A DNA stretch of 36,619 bases, from positions 1-36,619 of the forward strand of contig DYPP01000021.1 of the NCBI GenBank assembly GCA_020719845.1, given 5' to 3'. This DNA is from Treponema denticola. Lineage in GTDB: Bacteria; Spirochaetota; Spirochaetia; Treponematales; Breznakiellaceae. The position numbers and the translations under genes are program-made. Position 1 is the stretch's first letter; each line of letters opens with the position of its first letter. The notes below the pieces were generated by a model, which did no database searches, was not told the DNA's origin, and was given only the letters and a program-made list of their open reading frames with translations. Below, piece by piece: positions 18,610 to 25,436 of this stretch.

Positions 18610-19443
18610 TCAAGGCACCAATTTTTGATAGTAGTCGCGGAATTCCGCGTAGTCGCCGTCATCCGCGGCCACCAGCCGGTCCAGCTTTAGTTCCCGCAAA
18701 AAATTGTTTTCAAATTCGCTTGATCCGTCGATGGCCGCCAGGGCTGATTGGATACGTTCCCGCTGCGTCTTGTCCATGGTAGTCCGCACCGCAAAGGGGA
18801 ACTGGGGAATATCCACCGACCGGGCCAACACCCGCAACTGATCCTTGGTCGCTTCATACACCGAAGAACGGGCATAGGTATCCTCGGCGAACAAGCCCAC
18901 GTCCGCCTTGCCGTTGATGACCATGAAGGGAATGGCTTCGACCCGGTTGGTAAAGCTGACCGCCGCATCCCGGTAGATGTCCATGCCGGCTTCCTCGAAC
19001 AGGACGCGCATGAAAACGAACCCCGCCAATGAAGCTTTTGAAACTGCGGCGATCCGGGCGCCCTTCAAGTCGGAGATGGATCGATATGGCGAATCCGCCC
19101 GTACGATAGCAATCCCGTGGAAAGGCGGCTCCCCCCGGGCTACTATGGATATTTTACCGGCTGCGGACAGGGTAAGATACCCGGAAATATGCACGTACAG
19201 CACATCATACTGGTCGTCAGCGGCCCGATCGATAAACATTTCCATGCTGGGCGCGGAAACCAGTTTTACCGGCCGGGCCAGGGTCTGCTGCAAGTAGACC
19301 GCCAAAGGCTGAAAAATCCGGATCGTGGTCTTGGCGTCGTAAATGGGCACAATCCCTAAACGCAGCGGCTCCTGCGCCTGTCCATGTACGGATGAAACCA
19401 GCCCCGCGATCAGCACTAGGGTAGGAATCCTTGATGATTTCAT
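18610..19443 (-). CDS. PhnD-type periplasmic binding protein (phosphate/phosphonate family)
   Basis: The product is 277 aa from ATG 19443. The longer frame to 19479 adds 12 residues ahead of the signal peptide and is not preferred. A type I-like signal peptide (LVLIAGLVSSVHGQAQ) has no lipobox Cys. The mature protein begins LRLGIVPIYDAKTTIRIFQP, typical of PhnD / type II binding proteins, and continues with LAVYLQQTL, YDVLYVHISGYL, VRADSPYRSISDLKGARIA and FVFMRVLFEEAG. The family carries phosphonate, phosphite or related oxyanions to ABC importers, but no permease or ATPase gene is next to it. A hybrid kinase follows 4 nt downstream. I infer a sensory co-receptor, as described for other PhnD-like proteins linked to kinases. 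No Shine-Dalgarno is evident. Confidence 0.85.
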   Translation of the reverse strand: MKSSRIPTLVLIAGLVSSVHGQAQEPLRLGIVPIYDAKTTIRIFQPLAVYLQQTLARPVKLVSAPSMEMFIDRAADDQYDVLYVHISGYLTLSAAGKISIVARGEPPFHGIAIVRADSPYRSISDLKGARIAAVSKASLAGFVFMRVLFEEAGMDIYRDAAVSFTNRVEAIPFMVINGKADVGLFAEDTYARSSVYEATKDQLRVLARSVDIPQFPFAVRTTMDKTQRERIQSALAAIDGSSEFENNFLRELKLDRLVAADDGDYAEFRDYYQKLVP

Positions 19444-19457
19444 TATCAAAAGTATAG

Positions 19458-19524
19458 GACCCGGAAAACCGGGCGTCAAATAATTTTAAAATTCTCGGAA
19501 AACGGCTCCCGGGATGTTCGGGAG
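19458..19524 (-). promoter_or_regulatory. Leader with two hairpins ahead of the PhnD-like gene
   Basis: Two inverted repeats lie between the proposed promoter and the start codon: CTCCCG/CGGGAG at 19506-19511 and 19519-19524 (7-nt loop), and CCCGG-AAAA-CCGGG at 19460-19473, 17 nt from the ATG. Neither is followed by a clear U-run, so they are not obvious terminators. They could limit translation or stabilise the mRNA. Function is speculative. Confidence 0.3.
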
Positions 19525-19546
19525 GCAAAGCCCTTAGCAAGCTACA

Positions 19547-19570
19547 TATTATACCATATCAGGTATAATA
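19547..19570. promoter_or_regulatory. hip operator 1
   Basis: Perfect inverted repeat TATTATACC-ATATCA-GGTATAATA with 9-bp arms and a 6-bp spacer, centred at 19558.5. It resembles HipB operators, which are short AT-rich palindromic arms around a spacer. It shares the core TATACC-N6-GGTATA with operator 3. Confidence 0.7.
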
Positions 19571-19576
19571 AATTAA
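19548..19576 (-). promoter_or_regulatory. Possible promoter of the PhnD-like/kinase operon
   Basis: On the minus strand a perfect TATAAT (19553-19548) lies 17 bp from a weak TTAATT (19576-19571). The -10 box falls inside operator 1 of the divergent hip operon, so the hip repressor could also affect this promoter. Confidence 0.4.
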
Positions 19577-19589
19577 AAATTGTATAAAA

Positions 19590-19607
19590 TATACCCTATC
19601 GGGATTT
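19590..19607. promoter_or_regulatory. hip operator 2 (degenerate)
   Basis: TATACC-CTATCG-GGATTT has the left arm of the TATACC-N6-GGTATA core intact and the right arm decayed. It is centred at 19598.5, exactly 40 bp from both operators 1 and 3. Confidence 0.5.
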
Positions 19608-19622
19608 ATTATTTCAATTTGA

Positions 19623-19651
19623 TTGAAATTATACCTGTAAAGGTATATCAT
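19623..19651 (+). promoter_or_regulatory. hipBST promoter
   Basis: TTGAAA (19623-19628), a 17-bp spacer, then TATCAT (19646-19651); both hexamers match 5 of 6 consensus bases. Transcription would begin at about 19658, the A of the hipB ATG, which would make the message leaderless and explain the missing Shine-Dalgarno. Confidence 0.55.
19630..19647. promoter_or_regulatory. hip operator 3
   Basis: Perfect TATACC-TGTAAA-GGTATA centred at 19638.5. It lies between and over the proposed -35 and -10 boxes of hipB, where a bound repressor would exclude RNA polymerase. It ends 10 nt before the hipB ATG. Confidence 0.7.
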
Positions 19652-19657
19652 ATCCTT

Positions 19658-19879
19658 ATGAAGGAACCCTCCAGCCTTATGTCGGCCCTGGTTAAACAAG
19701 AACGCAAACGGACGGGGATGACCCAGATCGATCTGGCCATGACTGCCGGAGTCGGCCTCCGCTTTGTCCGCGACCTGGAACAGGGCAAGACGACGCTCCG
19801 GCTGGACAAGGTCGATCAAGTCCTCAGGCTCTTCGGATACCGGACCGGCCCGGTCCGGCAGAAAACCATAGATGCGTAG
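19658..19879 (+). CDS. hipB: HipB-like helix-turn-helix repressor/antitoxin
   Basis: The product is 73 aa from ATG 19658; the open frame back to 19580 runs through the operators and is not used. ATG 19679 is an alternative. It is a compact Xre-type HTH: LVKQERKRTGMTQIDLAMTA, then GVGLRFVRDLEQGKTTLRLD, then KVDQVLRLFGYR. That is the exact style of HipB proteins paired with HipA-like kinases (FIRDLEQGK, RLDKL-type motifs). It should bind the three upstream TATACC-type operators as a dimer and autorepress. The gene overlaps hipS by 8 bp. No Shine-Dalgarno is seen, and the promoter predicts a leaderless transcript. Confidence 0.85.
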   Translation: MKEPSSLMSALVKQERKRTGMTQIDLAMTAGVGLRFVRDLEQGKTTLRLDKVDQVLRLFGYRTGPVRQKTIDA

Positions 19880-20186
19880 CCTGCTGGTGTATTACCAAGA
19901 CCAGGAAGCGGGAATTCTGGAAGAAACGGAAGAGGGCTACCGTTTTACGTATTATGAGACCTGGGTAGCCGCGGACAGGAATGCGGTCAGCCTGACCCTT
20001 CCCCTTCGTCGGGAGCCGTACGATTCGCGCACTTTGTTCGCCTTTTTTGACGGCCTCATTCCGGAAGGCTGGCTGCTGGAACTGGGAACCCGCAACTGGA
20101 AACTGGATCCCCAGGATCGGTTCGGACTGCTGGCCGCGTTTTGCCGGGATACGGTCGGCGCGGCGGGAGTAGGACCGCATGAATAA
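19872..20186 (+). CDS. hipS: HipS-like protein (HipA N-terminal subdomain as a separate gene)
   Basis: The product is 104 aa from ATG 19872, overlapping hipB by 8 bp. It corresponds to the first subdomain of HipA: RSLLVYYQDQEAGILEE, a beta-rich segment with SLTLPLRREPYDSRTLFAFF, then DGLIPEGWLLELGTRNWKLD and FGLLAAFCRDTVGAAGV. In full-length HipA this domain is fused to the kinase; here it is a separate protein, as in the HipBST system of enteropathogenic E. coli, where HipS is the antitoxin that neutralises the HipT kinase. That role is inferred by analogy. Expression is probably coupled to both neighbours through the overlaps. Confidence 0.85.
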   Translation: MRSLLVYYQDQEAGILEETEEGYRFTYYETWVAADRNAVSLTLPLRREPYDSRTLFAFFDGLIPEGWLLELGTRNWKLDPQDRFGLLAAFCRDTVGAAGVGPHE

Positions 20187-21117
20187 ATGCCTGGTCTGCG
20201 CTCTGCCGATCACTACCGACCCGGGGGCCGAATACCACACCCGCTGCGCTAAAGCCCTTTTTGAAACCCCTGCGGTTCCAATTATAGATATCGATTTGAA
20301 CAACCTGACGGAAGCCGGCTTGAATCTTTTACGAGCATCCGGATCCGTGGCGGGGGTCCAGAAAAAAATATCCGTAGACCGTCTCCCGGATCAACCCCGG
20401 CGCCTGAACCTGAGCGCCCTGGGCGGCCGCTTTATCCTGAAGCCGCCGGTGGACGAGTACCCCCATTTGCCCGAGAACGAAGCCTTCTGCATGGAGCTTT
20501 CCCAACGCCTTGGATATCCTACCGCTGCCCACGGACTGGGCCGCATAGCCGACGGCACGCTCGTTTACCTGACCCGCCGCTTTGACCGTCCGGCCAACGC
20601 CGCCAAAGTACCGCAAGAAGATTTTTGCCAAATCAGCCAACGTCCTGCCGCGGATAAATACAAGGGCAGCCTTGAAGCCGCGTCCAGGGCGCTCTCCTAT
20701 TCCCGTCAAACCGGTCTGGACGCAGTGCGTTTTCTGCAGCTCAACCTGATGGCCTGGCTGATGGGCAACGCCGACCTCCATCTAAAAAATTTTTCCCTTT
20801 ACTGTCCCGAGCCGAACCGATGGCAGTTGACTCCCGCTTACGACCTTGTTTCGACGGCGCTGGTGTTGCCCGACGATCGGGAAGAAACGGCCTTGACCCT
20901 CAACGGCAAGAAATCCAATCTGCGCCGGGGCGACTGGCTAGCCTTTTCAGGGCGCCTGGGAGTGGGCGAAAAAGTATTCGGCAACCTGGTCAAGCGCTTC
21001 TTGCAGGCCTGGCCGGTGGTCGAATCCCTGTGCCGGGCGTCTTTTTTGCCCGGGGAACAACAAAGCTCTTTCCTTCAACGCTGGCAGGAACGCGCCGGAC
21101 GGCTGGGGGACGGCTGA
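20179..21117 (+). CDS. hipT: HipT-like Ser/Thr kinase toxin
   Basis: The product is 312 aa from ATG 20179, overlapping hipS by 8 bp. It begins with a small CxxC...HxxC module (NKCLVCALPI, EYHTRCAKALF). The kinase core follows: glycine-rich loop SGSVAGVQKKISV (Ser54, Ser56), ATP lysine in GGRFILKPP, LPENEAFCMELSQRLG, TRRFDR, the catalytic loop MGNADLHLKNFSLY (Asp199, Asn204) and the metal-binding TPAYDLVST (Asp222). All active-site residues of the HipA family are present, so an active kinase is expected. In E. coli, HipA targets GltX and HipT targets TrpS, stalling translation; the target here is unknown. It lacks the HipA N-terminal subdomain, which is supplied by hipS. Confidence 0.88.
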   Translation: MNKCLVCALPITTDPGAEYHTRCAKALFETPAVPIIDIDLNNLTEAGLNLLRASGSVAGVQKKISVDRLPDQPRRLNLSALGGRFILKPPVDEYPHLPENEAFCMELSQRLGYPTAAHGLGRIADGTLVYLTRRFDRPANAAKVPQEDFCQISQRPAADKYKGSLEAASRALSYSRQTGLDAVRFLQLNLMAWLMGNADLHLKNFSLYCPEPNRWQLTPAYDLVSTALVLPDDREETALTLNGKKSNLRRGDWLAFSGRLGVGEKVFGNLVKRFLQAWPVVESLCRASFLPGEQQSSFLQRWQERAGRLGDG

Positions 21118-21163
21118 CGATCCATTACCGGACAATCGGCTGGGCAGCGGGTTGTAGTCGAAG

Positions 21164-22123
21164 CTAATGAATTTTTATTCGAGTATTCTGGAACAGGCAT
21201 AACTTCCAGCCCTTATCCAAAATGCTGCGCTTGTTGTCCGGACTGGTAATGGTGCCAATTTCAAGGAATTCGAGGGCCTTCTTTATTTCTAATATATTGT
21301 TGTACGTATTGCGGTATTTCGGGCAGAGGGTTGCCTTGGCATTGCTGTTGACGCATTGTTCGCACTTGTCCCGATCCGTCCGGGATACCACCGCTTCCGA
21401 CAACACCTGCAGGTCGGTGCAACGGAGCGTCAGGTTGGGCGCCCGGGCAAAAAAAGCGATCGCCGCCGCCTTCTGGTCGCCCACCAGAAGCGCCAGATCC
21501 TTGCCGTCCGCATACACCCGTTGTTGCGCGATCACCATTGTTCGGTATGCTTTAGTACCGACGACGCGGGACAATAAAAACAACAACAGTACGAGGGCAA
21601 TATTATAGAGGTTGTAAACCATGGATTGCAGGGGGCGAGGCTCCAACCGGACGACGACGGCGTAGCCCATGAATATGATCCATTGGGCGTACAGTACGGA
21701 CAGGACCATCCCCGCTCGGCTCAGGGCTATCAGGGTCCCTCGGGAAAGTTGTTCCTTGTCGCGGTTGCCGACGACAATATAAGCCAGCAGAACAACCGGG
21801 GCGGAGAGCAGGTACTGGAAAGCCGCGGAATAAAAATCCCGGTGTAGCCCGGTGCCCGACAGGACGGAGCCCCCCGTCAGGATAATAATTGTCGGAACCG
21901 CAGTCCAGAAAAACATTCTAATCGAGCCGGCTCCTATAGCCGCGCGATAGAAGATCGAACCGATCCCTATGATGAGGAGCAGAACGGCGCCATAGTTGAA
22001 CCGGTACAGAGATTCAGGCACTGGTTGCCCATCGGACATAAGGATAAAAACGGTAAAATAGACCAGCGCGAGGGGAGCCGCAAGGAACAAGGCGATGCTG
22101 CTTTTGGGAATCCCGTTTTTCAT
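21164..22123 (-). CDS. Polytopic membrane protein with Cys-containing cytoplasmic tail, function unknown
   Basis: The product is 319 aa from ATG 22123; the frame continues to 22162 but the extra 13 residues (MTMSGGCVIYKSG) have no clear start signal. Six or seven hydrophobic helices fill residues ~8-210 (for example SSIALFLAAPLALVYFTVFI, YGAVLLLIIGIGSIFY and MVYNLYNIALVLLLFLLSRV). A soluble tail of about 110 residues follows. It carries Cys in LTLRCTDLQ and then DKCEQCVNSNAKATLCPKYR (CxxC-x9-C), and ends NNILEIKKALEFLEIGTIT plus a charged segment that could be a winged helix. I do not recognise the family. The tail could bind a metal or Fe-S cluster. It is convergent with hipT and divergent from the lipoprotein island. 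Confidence 0.7.
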   Translation of the reverse strand: MKNGIPKSSIALFLAAPLALVYFTVFILMSDGQPVPESLYRFNYGAVLLLIIGIGSIFYRAAIGAGSIRMFFWTAVPTIIILTGGSVLSGTGLHRDFYSAAFQYLLSAPVVLLAYIVVGNRDKEQLSRGTLIALSRAGMVLSVLYAQWIIFMGYAVVVRLEPRPLQSMVYNLYNIALVLLLFLLSRVVGTKAYRTMVIAQQRVYADGKDLALLVGDQKAAAIAFFARAPNLTLRCTDLQVLSEAVVSRTDRDKCEQCVNSNAKATLCPKYRNTYNNILEIKKALEFLEIGTITSPDNKRSILDKGWKLCLFQNTRIKIH

Positions 22124-22190
22124 ACCACTTTTATAGATGACACAACCACCACTCATTGTCAATCATTTTTTTCATTTTCAAGAATAAGTA

Positions 22191-22293
22191 CACCTGTACA
22201 TATTCTTGGCATTATTACCCCAAAAACCCGTTCTACCGGTGTAGAATTTATTCATCCCAAGCTAACGGAGGATCAAGAATGGATCGATTTGAA
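22191..22293 (+). repeat. Duplicated promoter-leader block, copy 1
   Basis: Bases 22191-22250 align without gaps to 25437-25496 at about 45 of 60 positions. The alignment continues through CATCC, CGGAGGAT and the first 15 coding bases (ATGGATCGATTTGAA). The best-conserved part is CCCCAAAAAC-N3-TTCT-N-CCGGTGTAG-N-ATTTA at 22218-22250. TGTAGAAT there is a plausible extended -10, but I see no standard -35. Confidence 0.7.
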
Positions 22294-22734
22294 AGTCCTT
22301 CGAAGAAGGACAGGTTCACCTCTCTGCTGACGCGCATCGTCTTCTCGCTAGCCATCGTAGCCATGACCTGGGTTTTTGCCGGATGTCCCACGCCGGCGGG
22401 AGGAGGCGATGTGGCAGGAGGCGATGAGGATACGATCATGCCAACAACGGGGGCCGGAACGATAACCATTTCTGATCCGGTCACCCCCGAGGTTTCTTTA
22501 TCAGGGTACGTATCTCCGTTAACCTATGGAACATCAATGACCGTTACAGCATCTCTGACTCCGTCGAGCGATCTTCCTTTCACATGGTACTTAGATGGCA
22601 ACCTTGTTCCTTCCAGCACAACCTCTACCTGGACAAGCGAGACTACTTTGTTTAAAGGAGCACATAGTCTTATGGCAGAGGTTTCCGTTGATGGTCGCTT
22701 ATGCTGTGCGACTAATTATTTCACGGTTCAGTGA
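22279..22734 (+). CDS. Small lipoprotein with Ig-like domain
   Basis: The product is 151 aa from ATG 22279 with GGAGG at 22267-22271; the longer frame to 22156 is upstream noise. A signal helix ends VFAGCPTP, a strong lipobox (Cys ~35), followed by a Gly/Asp-rich linker. The mature ~100 residues read as one beta-sandwich: VSLSGYVSPLTYGTSMTVTA, LPFTWYLDGNLV, and GAHSLMAEVSVDG ending CCATNYFTVQ. This resembles the Ig-like carbohydrate- or protein-facing domains common in spirochaete surface lipoproteins, but no specific family is recognised. A larger lipoprotein gene starts 9 nt downstream, so they are probably one operon. Upstream DNA and the first residues are duplicated at the 25524 gene. 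Confidence 0.8.
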   Translation: MDRFESPSKKDRFTSLLTRIVFSLAIVAMTWVFAGCPTPAGGGDVAGGDEDTIMPTTGAGTITISDPVTPEVSLSGYVSPLTYGTSMTVTASLTPSSDLPFTWYLDGNLVPSSTTSTWTSETTLFKGAHSLMAEVSVDGRLCCATNYFTVQ

Positions 22735-22743
22735 GGGGAACCC

Positions 22744-24993
22744 ATGAAAACCCATATGAAATACCGGATTATCTGGATCTTAATGGCAACACTTTCATTT
22801 TTCTCTTGTCAAAATTCGATTATCCCATCATTGAATACCGGATCGTTATCGATAAGTGTCGGAGCCGGATCAACCCGAACCATCATGCCGGATGACATCG
22901 CAATTGTCGGCTATCGTCTCAGCGGTACCGGTCCAGCGGGTGCTTCGATTCCTATGTCCGCTTCACCATCAGGGGATTTCACGTTTCAGGAACTCGCCAT
23001 CGGTGATTGGACAATCACGGTCGACGGTTTAGACAACGCTAGTAGCGTAATCGCCACCGGATCGACAACACTAACAATAATTGGGGGCAGAACACAGAAC
23101 GCCGCCATTTCCCTCGTGCCTATCAGTTCCGGCAATGGAACCTTGACGGTGGCCATCTCCTGGCCGGCAACAACTGACATAACTAACATATATGGGTCTT
23201 TAGAGAGCCAAACGGTTGGACAAAACCCTCTAAGCATGTTTTTTACCGTAACGGATTCATCTGCGTATTATGGAGGCTCGATTCCAGCCGGCACCTATCG
23301 ACTGAAGCTATATTTCGGCAATCAACAAGGCTCTGGACACCTCGCAAGCCCACGGATGGAAACCATTGTTATCTACCCCAATAAAACCACAAATTGGGCG
23401 ATCGAACTCACTGATAACGATCTTTTTTCTTCAAGTAAGGATATTACATCCTTTAGACTTGCATCCCCAGCGGTCAGCGGAACGATTGACGAGACCGCAA
23501 CATGGCCGGAGATCACCGTTGTTGTACCTATCGGTACCGATCTGACCAACCTTGTTCCGATATTCACGACAACCGGGGCCACAGTTCAAGTTGAAACGAC
23601 ACCGCAAATCAGCGGACAAAGTACCAATGACTTTACAAGTCCCGTCTATTACAAAGTCAAAGCAACGGATAATTCTATAAAGACATATACAGTCGCCCTC
23701 AACTATTGGAATTGCTACACTACCGCCAATGGCCTCGGTCACGACCTAGTCAGGGGAATCGCAAAAACCGGCTCAGGGGCAGACGCCACTTTTTACGCGG
23801 CGACCTATAACGGCGTATCAATCTCGACCAACGGCGGCTCCGCCTGGACAAATTACACAACCGTCGACGGGTTAGCGAGCAACTATATCAAGGACATCGC
23901 CGTCACCGACTCGGGAGGGATCACCACGATCTACGCTGCTACCAACAGCGGCTTATCGATATCTACGAACGGGGGCGTCAGTTGGACCACTGCTCTCGCG
24001 GGTAACAGTATTAAATTCGTGAAGGTAGATGGCTCAACGATTTACGCGGTGATGGATCTTTTTATCTACACATCCACCGATGGTGGTGCATCTTGGACGG
24101 CGCAAAACTCCCATCTACCCGAGGGCGGCTCAATTGCCATACACGGCTTCGATGCTTCCGGCGGTGTAATTAGCGTGGGCGGGCACGGTATTTCCCTTTC
24201 AATCGACAGCGGCGTTACCTGGAAGACCTATACAACCGCGGAGGGATTGGTCAGCAATAATGTATCTGGCGTTGCGGTAAGCGGTTCCGGTGCTTCGAGC
24301 GCCATTTATGTAGCCACCTCCAGCGGGCTGTCCGTATCCATGAATGCAGGCGCAACTTGGACGACGTATACGACAGCAAACGGTCTGCTCGATGATTTTT
24401 TGTCCGCCATCACGGTCATCGACTCTACCATCATCATAAACGCATACGGCAAAGTTTCCATCTCCACCGACAATGGAGCTACCTGGATGGCGTTCAACGC
24501 TGGTGACGTAACAGAACAACGGGGGCTAGGGGGAGGCATCCTTGATGCTGTATACAACGGCACAAAACTTTACGCAGCCGGCGGCGGCGTGTCGGTGGCA
24601 ACCATCGGCTCAGTGACGACACCGGAAGCACACAGTTTCATCGATGCCGGCGGAGAATTGGCCGCATTCGCAAACGGGGTGGCTGCCGCCGCCGGAACCA
24701 CTAACAGCTCTTCTACCGCCTACTACAGCGGAAGCGGAACTGCGTTGACCTACCATTTCGTAGAGTACTCCAATTCGCCGTATACCCTGAACGGCTCGAT
24801 TACGGTGAATATCGATGGGACATCTTTCACGTACAACGGAACGGTAAACTTTACAGGCGGCAGCGTGAAAAGCATTACCTACGATGATGTGACTGTGGAT
24901 GGAGCGAGTTATTCCGGTGCTTTGGTCATTATTTTTATGGACGACACAAGCTGGACGTACGACTATGAGACAATGAGTTTCAGCGAAAATTGA
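22744..24993 (+). CDS. Large lipoprotein with DUF5018-like domain and beta-propeller repeats
   Basis: The product is 749 aa from ATG 22744 (GAGGGG just upstream). The signal ends LSFFSC (Cys22). Residues ~35-125 and 125-230 look like beta-sandwich domains (SLSISVGAGSTRTIMP; GNGTLTVAISWP). Residues ~235-320 match the DUF5018-like pattern (DITSFRLASPAVSGTIDE ... YYKVKATDNSIKTYTVALN). From ~325 to ~625 come six or so repeats around VSISTNGGSAWTNYTTVDGL / IYAATNSGLSISTNGGVSW, the BNR/two-component-regulator-type propeller blade, each with an Asn/Asp-Gly-Gly-x-x-Trp turn. A C-terminal ~110-residue beta domain ends SWTYDYETMSFSEN. It is probably outer-surface and may bind glycans or proteins. No enzyme residues are recognised. 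Confidence 0.82.
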   Translation: MKTHMKYRIIWILMATLSFFSCQNSIIPSLNTGSLSISVGAGSTRTIMPDDIAIVGYRLSGTGPAGASIPMSASPSGDFTFQELAIGDWTITVDGLDNASSVIATGSTTLTIIGGRTQNAAISLVPISSGNGTLTVAISWPATTDITNIYGSLESQTVGQNPLSMFFTVTDSSAYYGGSIPAGTYRLKLYFGNQQGSGHLASPRMETIVIYPNKTTNWAIELTDNDLFSSSKDITSFRLASPAVSGTIDETATWPEITVVVPIGTDLTNLVPIFTTTGATVQVETTPQISGQSTNDFTSPVYYKVKATDNSIKTYTVALNYWNCYTTANGLGHDLVRGIAKTGSGADATFYAATYNGVSISTNGGSAWTNYTTVDGLASNYIKDIAVTDSGGITTIYAATNSGLSISTNGGVSWTTALAGNSIKFVKVDGSTIYAVMDLFIYTSTDGGASWTAQNSHLPEGGSIAIHGFDASGGVISVGGHGISLSIDSGVTWKTYTTAEGLVSNNVSGVAVSGSGASSAIYVATSSGLSVSMNAGATWTTYTTANGLLDDFLSAITVIDSTIIINAYGKVSISTDNGATWMAFNAGDVTEQRGLGGGILDAVYNGTKLYAAGGGVSVATIGSVTTPEAHSFIDAGGELAAFANGVAAAAGTTNSSSTAYYSGSGTALTYHFVEYSNSPYTLNGSITVNIDGTSFTYNGTVNFTGGSVKSITYDDVTVDGASYSGALVIIFMDDTSWTYDYETMSFSEN

Positions 24994-25062
24994 GCATTTG
25001 AATGGTTGGGGTTATCGGGATCTACGATTATTCAACGCTTGAGTTGAGCCGACAACGTCGAA

Positions 25063-25329
25063 TTATGAGTGCGGAACACAAGAGGATCCGTGTACACCGG
25101 CGAACGCAGCGGCGATATTCGCGTCGTCTTCGGAGAAATCATCACCAATCGCGAATAGCCCTTTGGCGACGCCGATCCTCTTTTTTGCGTCCGTTCCGGT
25201 CCACGGAAGCAAACGCGCCACCGGCTTTCCGTTCCGGGCGATGATTATCTCATCCTCCTCGGAATTCTCCAGTGAGGCGATCAGACGGGAAAAGTCGGTT
25301 TTGGCCTTAAAAACATTGACCTGGCACAT
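25063..25329 (-). CDS. Solitary Phd/YefM-family antitoxin
   Basis: The product is 88 aa from ATG 25329 with AAGGAG a few nt upstream. It opens CQVNVFKAKTDFSRLIASLE, then SEEDEIIIARNGKPVARLLP, the conserved DNA-binding half of the Phd/YefM (prevent-host-death) family. The C-terminal toxin-binding tail follows (IGVAKGLFAIGDDFSEDDAN, then IAAAFAG), the type usually paired with VapC/PIN toxins. Such antitoxins repress their own promoter as dimers. No toxin gene is present: only 69 nt separate its stop from the lipoprotein on the other strand, and its upstream side is a promoter. It sits antisense between two lipoprotein genes and is therefore either orphaned or acts against a toxin encoded elsewhere. 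Confidence 0.88.
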   Translation of the reverse strand: MCQVNVFKAKTDFSRLIASLENSEEDEIIIARNGKPVARLLPWTGTDAKKRIGVAKGLFAIGDDFSEDDANIAAAFAGVHGSSCVPHS

Positions 25330-25343
25330 TCCACACTCCTTAG

Positions 25344-25358
25344 CTAGACTTAGTCAAG
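25344..25358. promoter_or_regulatory. Palindromic operator of the Phd-like gene
   Basis: CTAGACT-T-AGTCAAG is a 15-bp palindrome with one mismatch, placed over the expected transcription start of the antitoxin gene. Phd proteins bind such short palindromes to autorepress. Confidence 0.5.
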
Positions 25359-25385
25359 TATAGATAGATTTTTAGCCTCGGTCAG
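25357..25385 (-). promoter_or_regulatory. Promoter of the Phd-like gene
   Basis: On the minus strand CTGACC (25385-25380) and TATACT (25362-25357) are 17 bp apart, with the start codon about 28 nt downstream of the -10. The -10 overlaps the palindromic operator. Confidence 0.5.
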
Positions 25386-25436
25386 GTTCGAGCACCCTGG
25401 GTATTAAAACGACGCATCCCAACCAATAAATCAGTC

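Noticed and set aside
19580-19657. Longer hipB reading from 19580
   Set aside because: The added residues are encoded by operator DNA and do not resemble HipB.
19872-21117. hipS and hipT read as one frameshifted hipA
   Set aside because: Each has its own start and complete domain borders, and hipT begins with a distinct Cys/His module. The 8-bp overlap matches the hipB-hipS junction, and the order matches known HipBST.
24994-25062. Possible VapC/PIN toxin downstream of the Phd-like gene
   Set aside because: Only 69 nt are available before the opposite-strand lipoprotein, and no PIN start motif is readable.
25002-25244. Plus-strand 80-codon frame after the large lipoprotein
   Set aside because: It is antisense to the Phd-like gene, whose family match and promoter are clear. 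The plus frame is Arg-rich noise.
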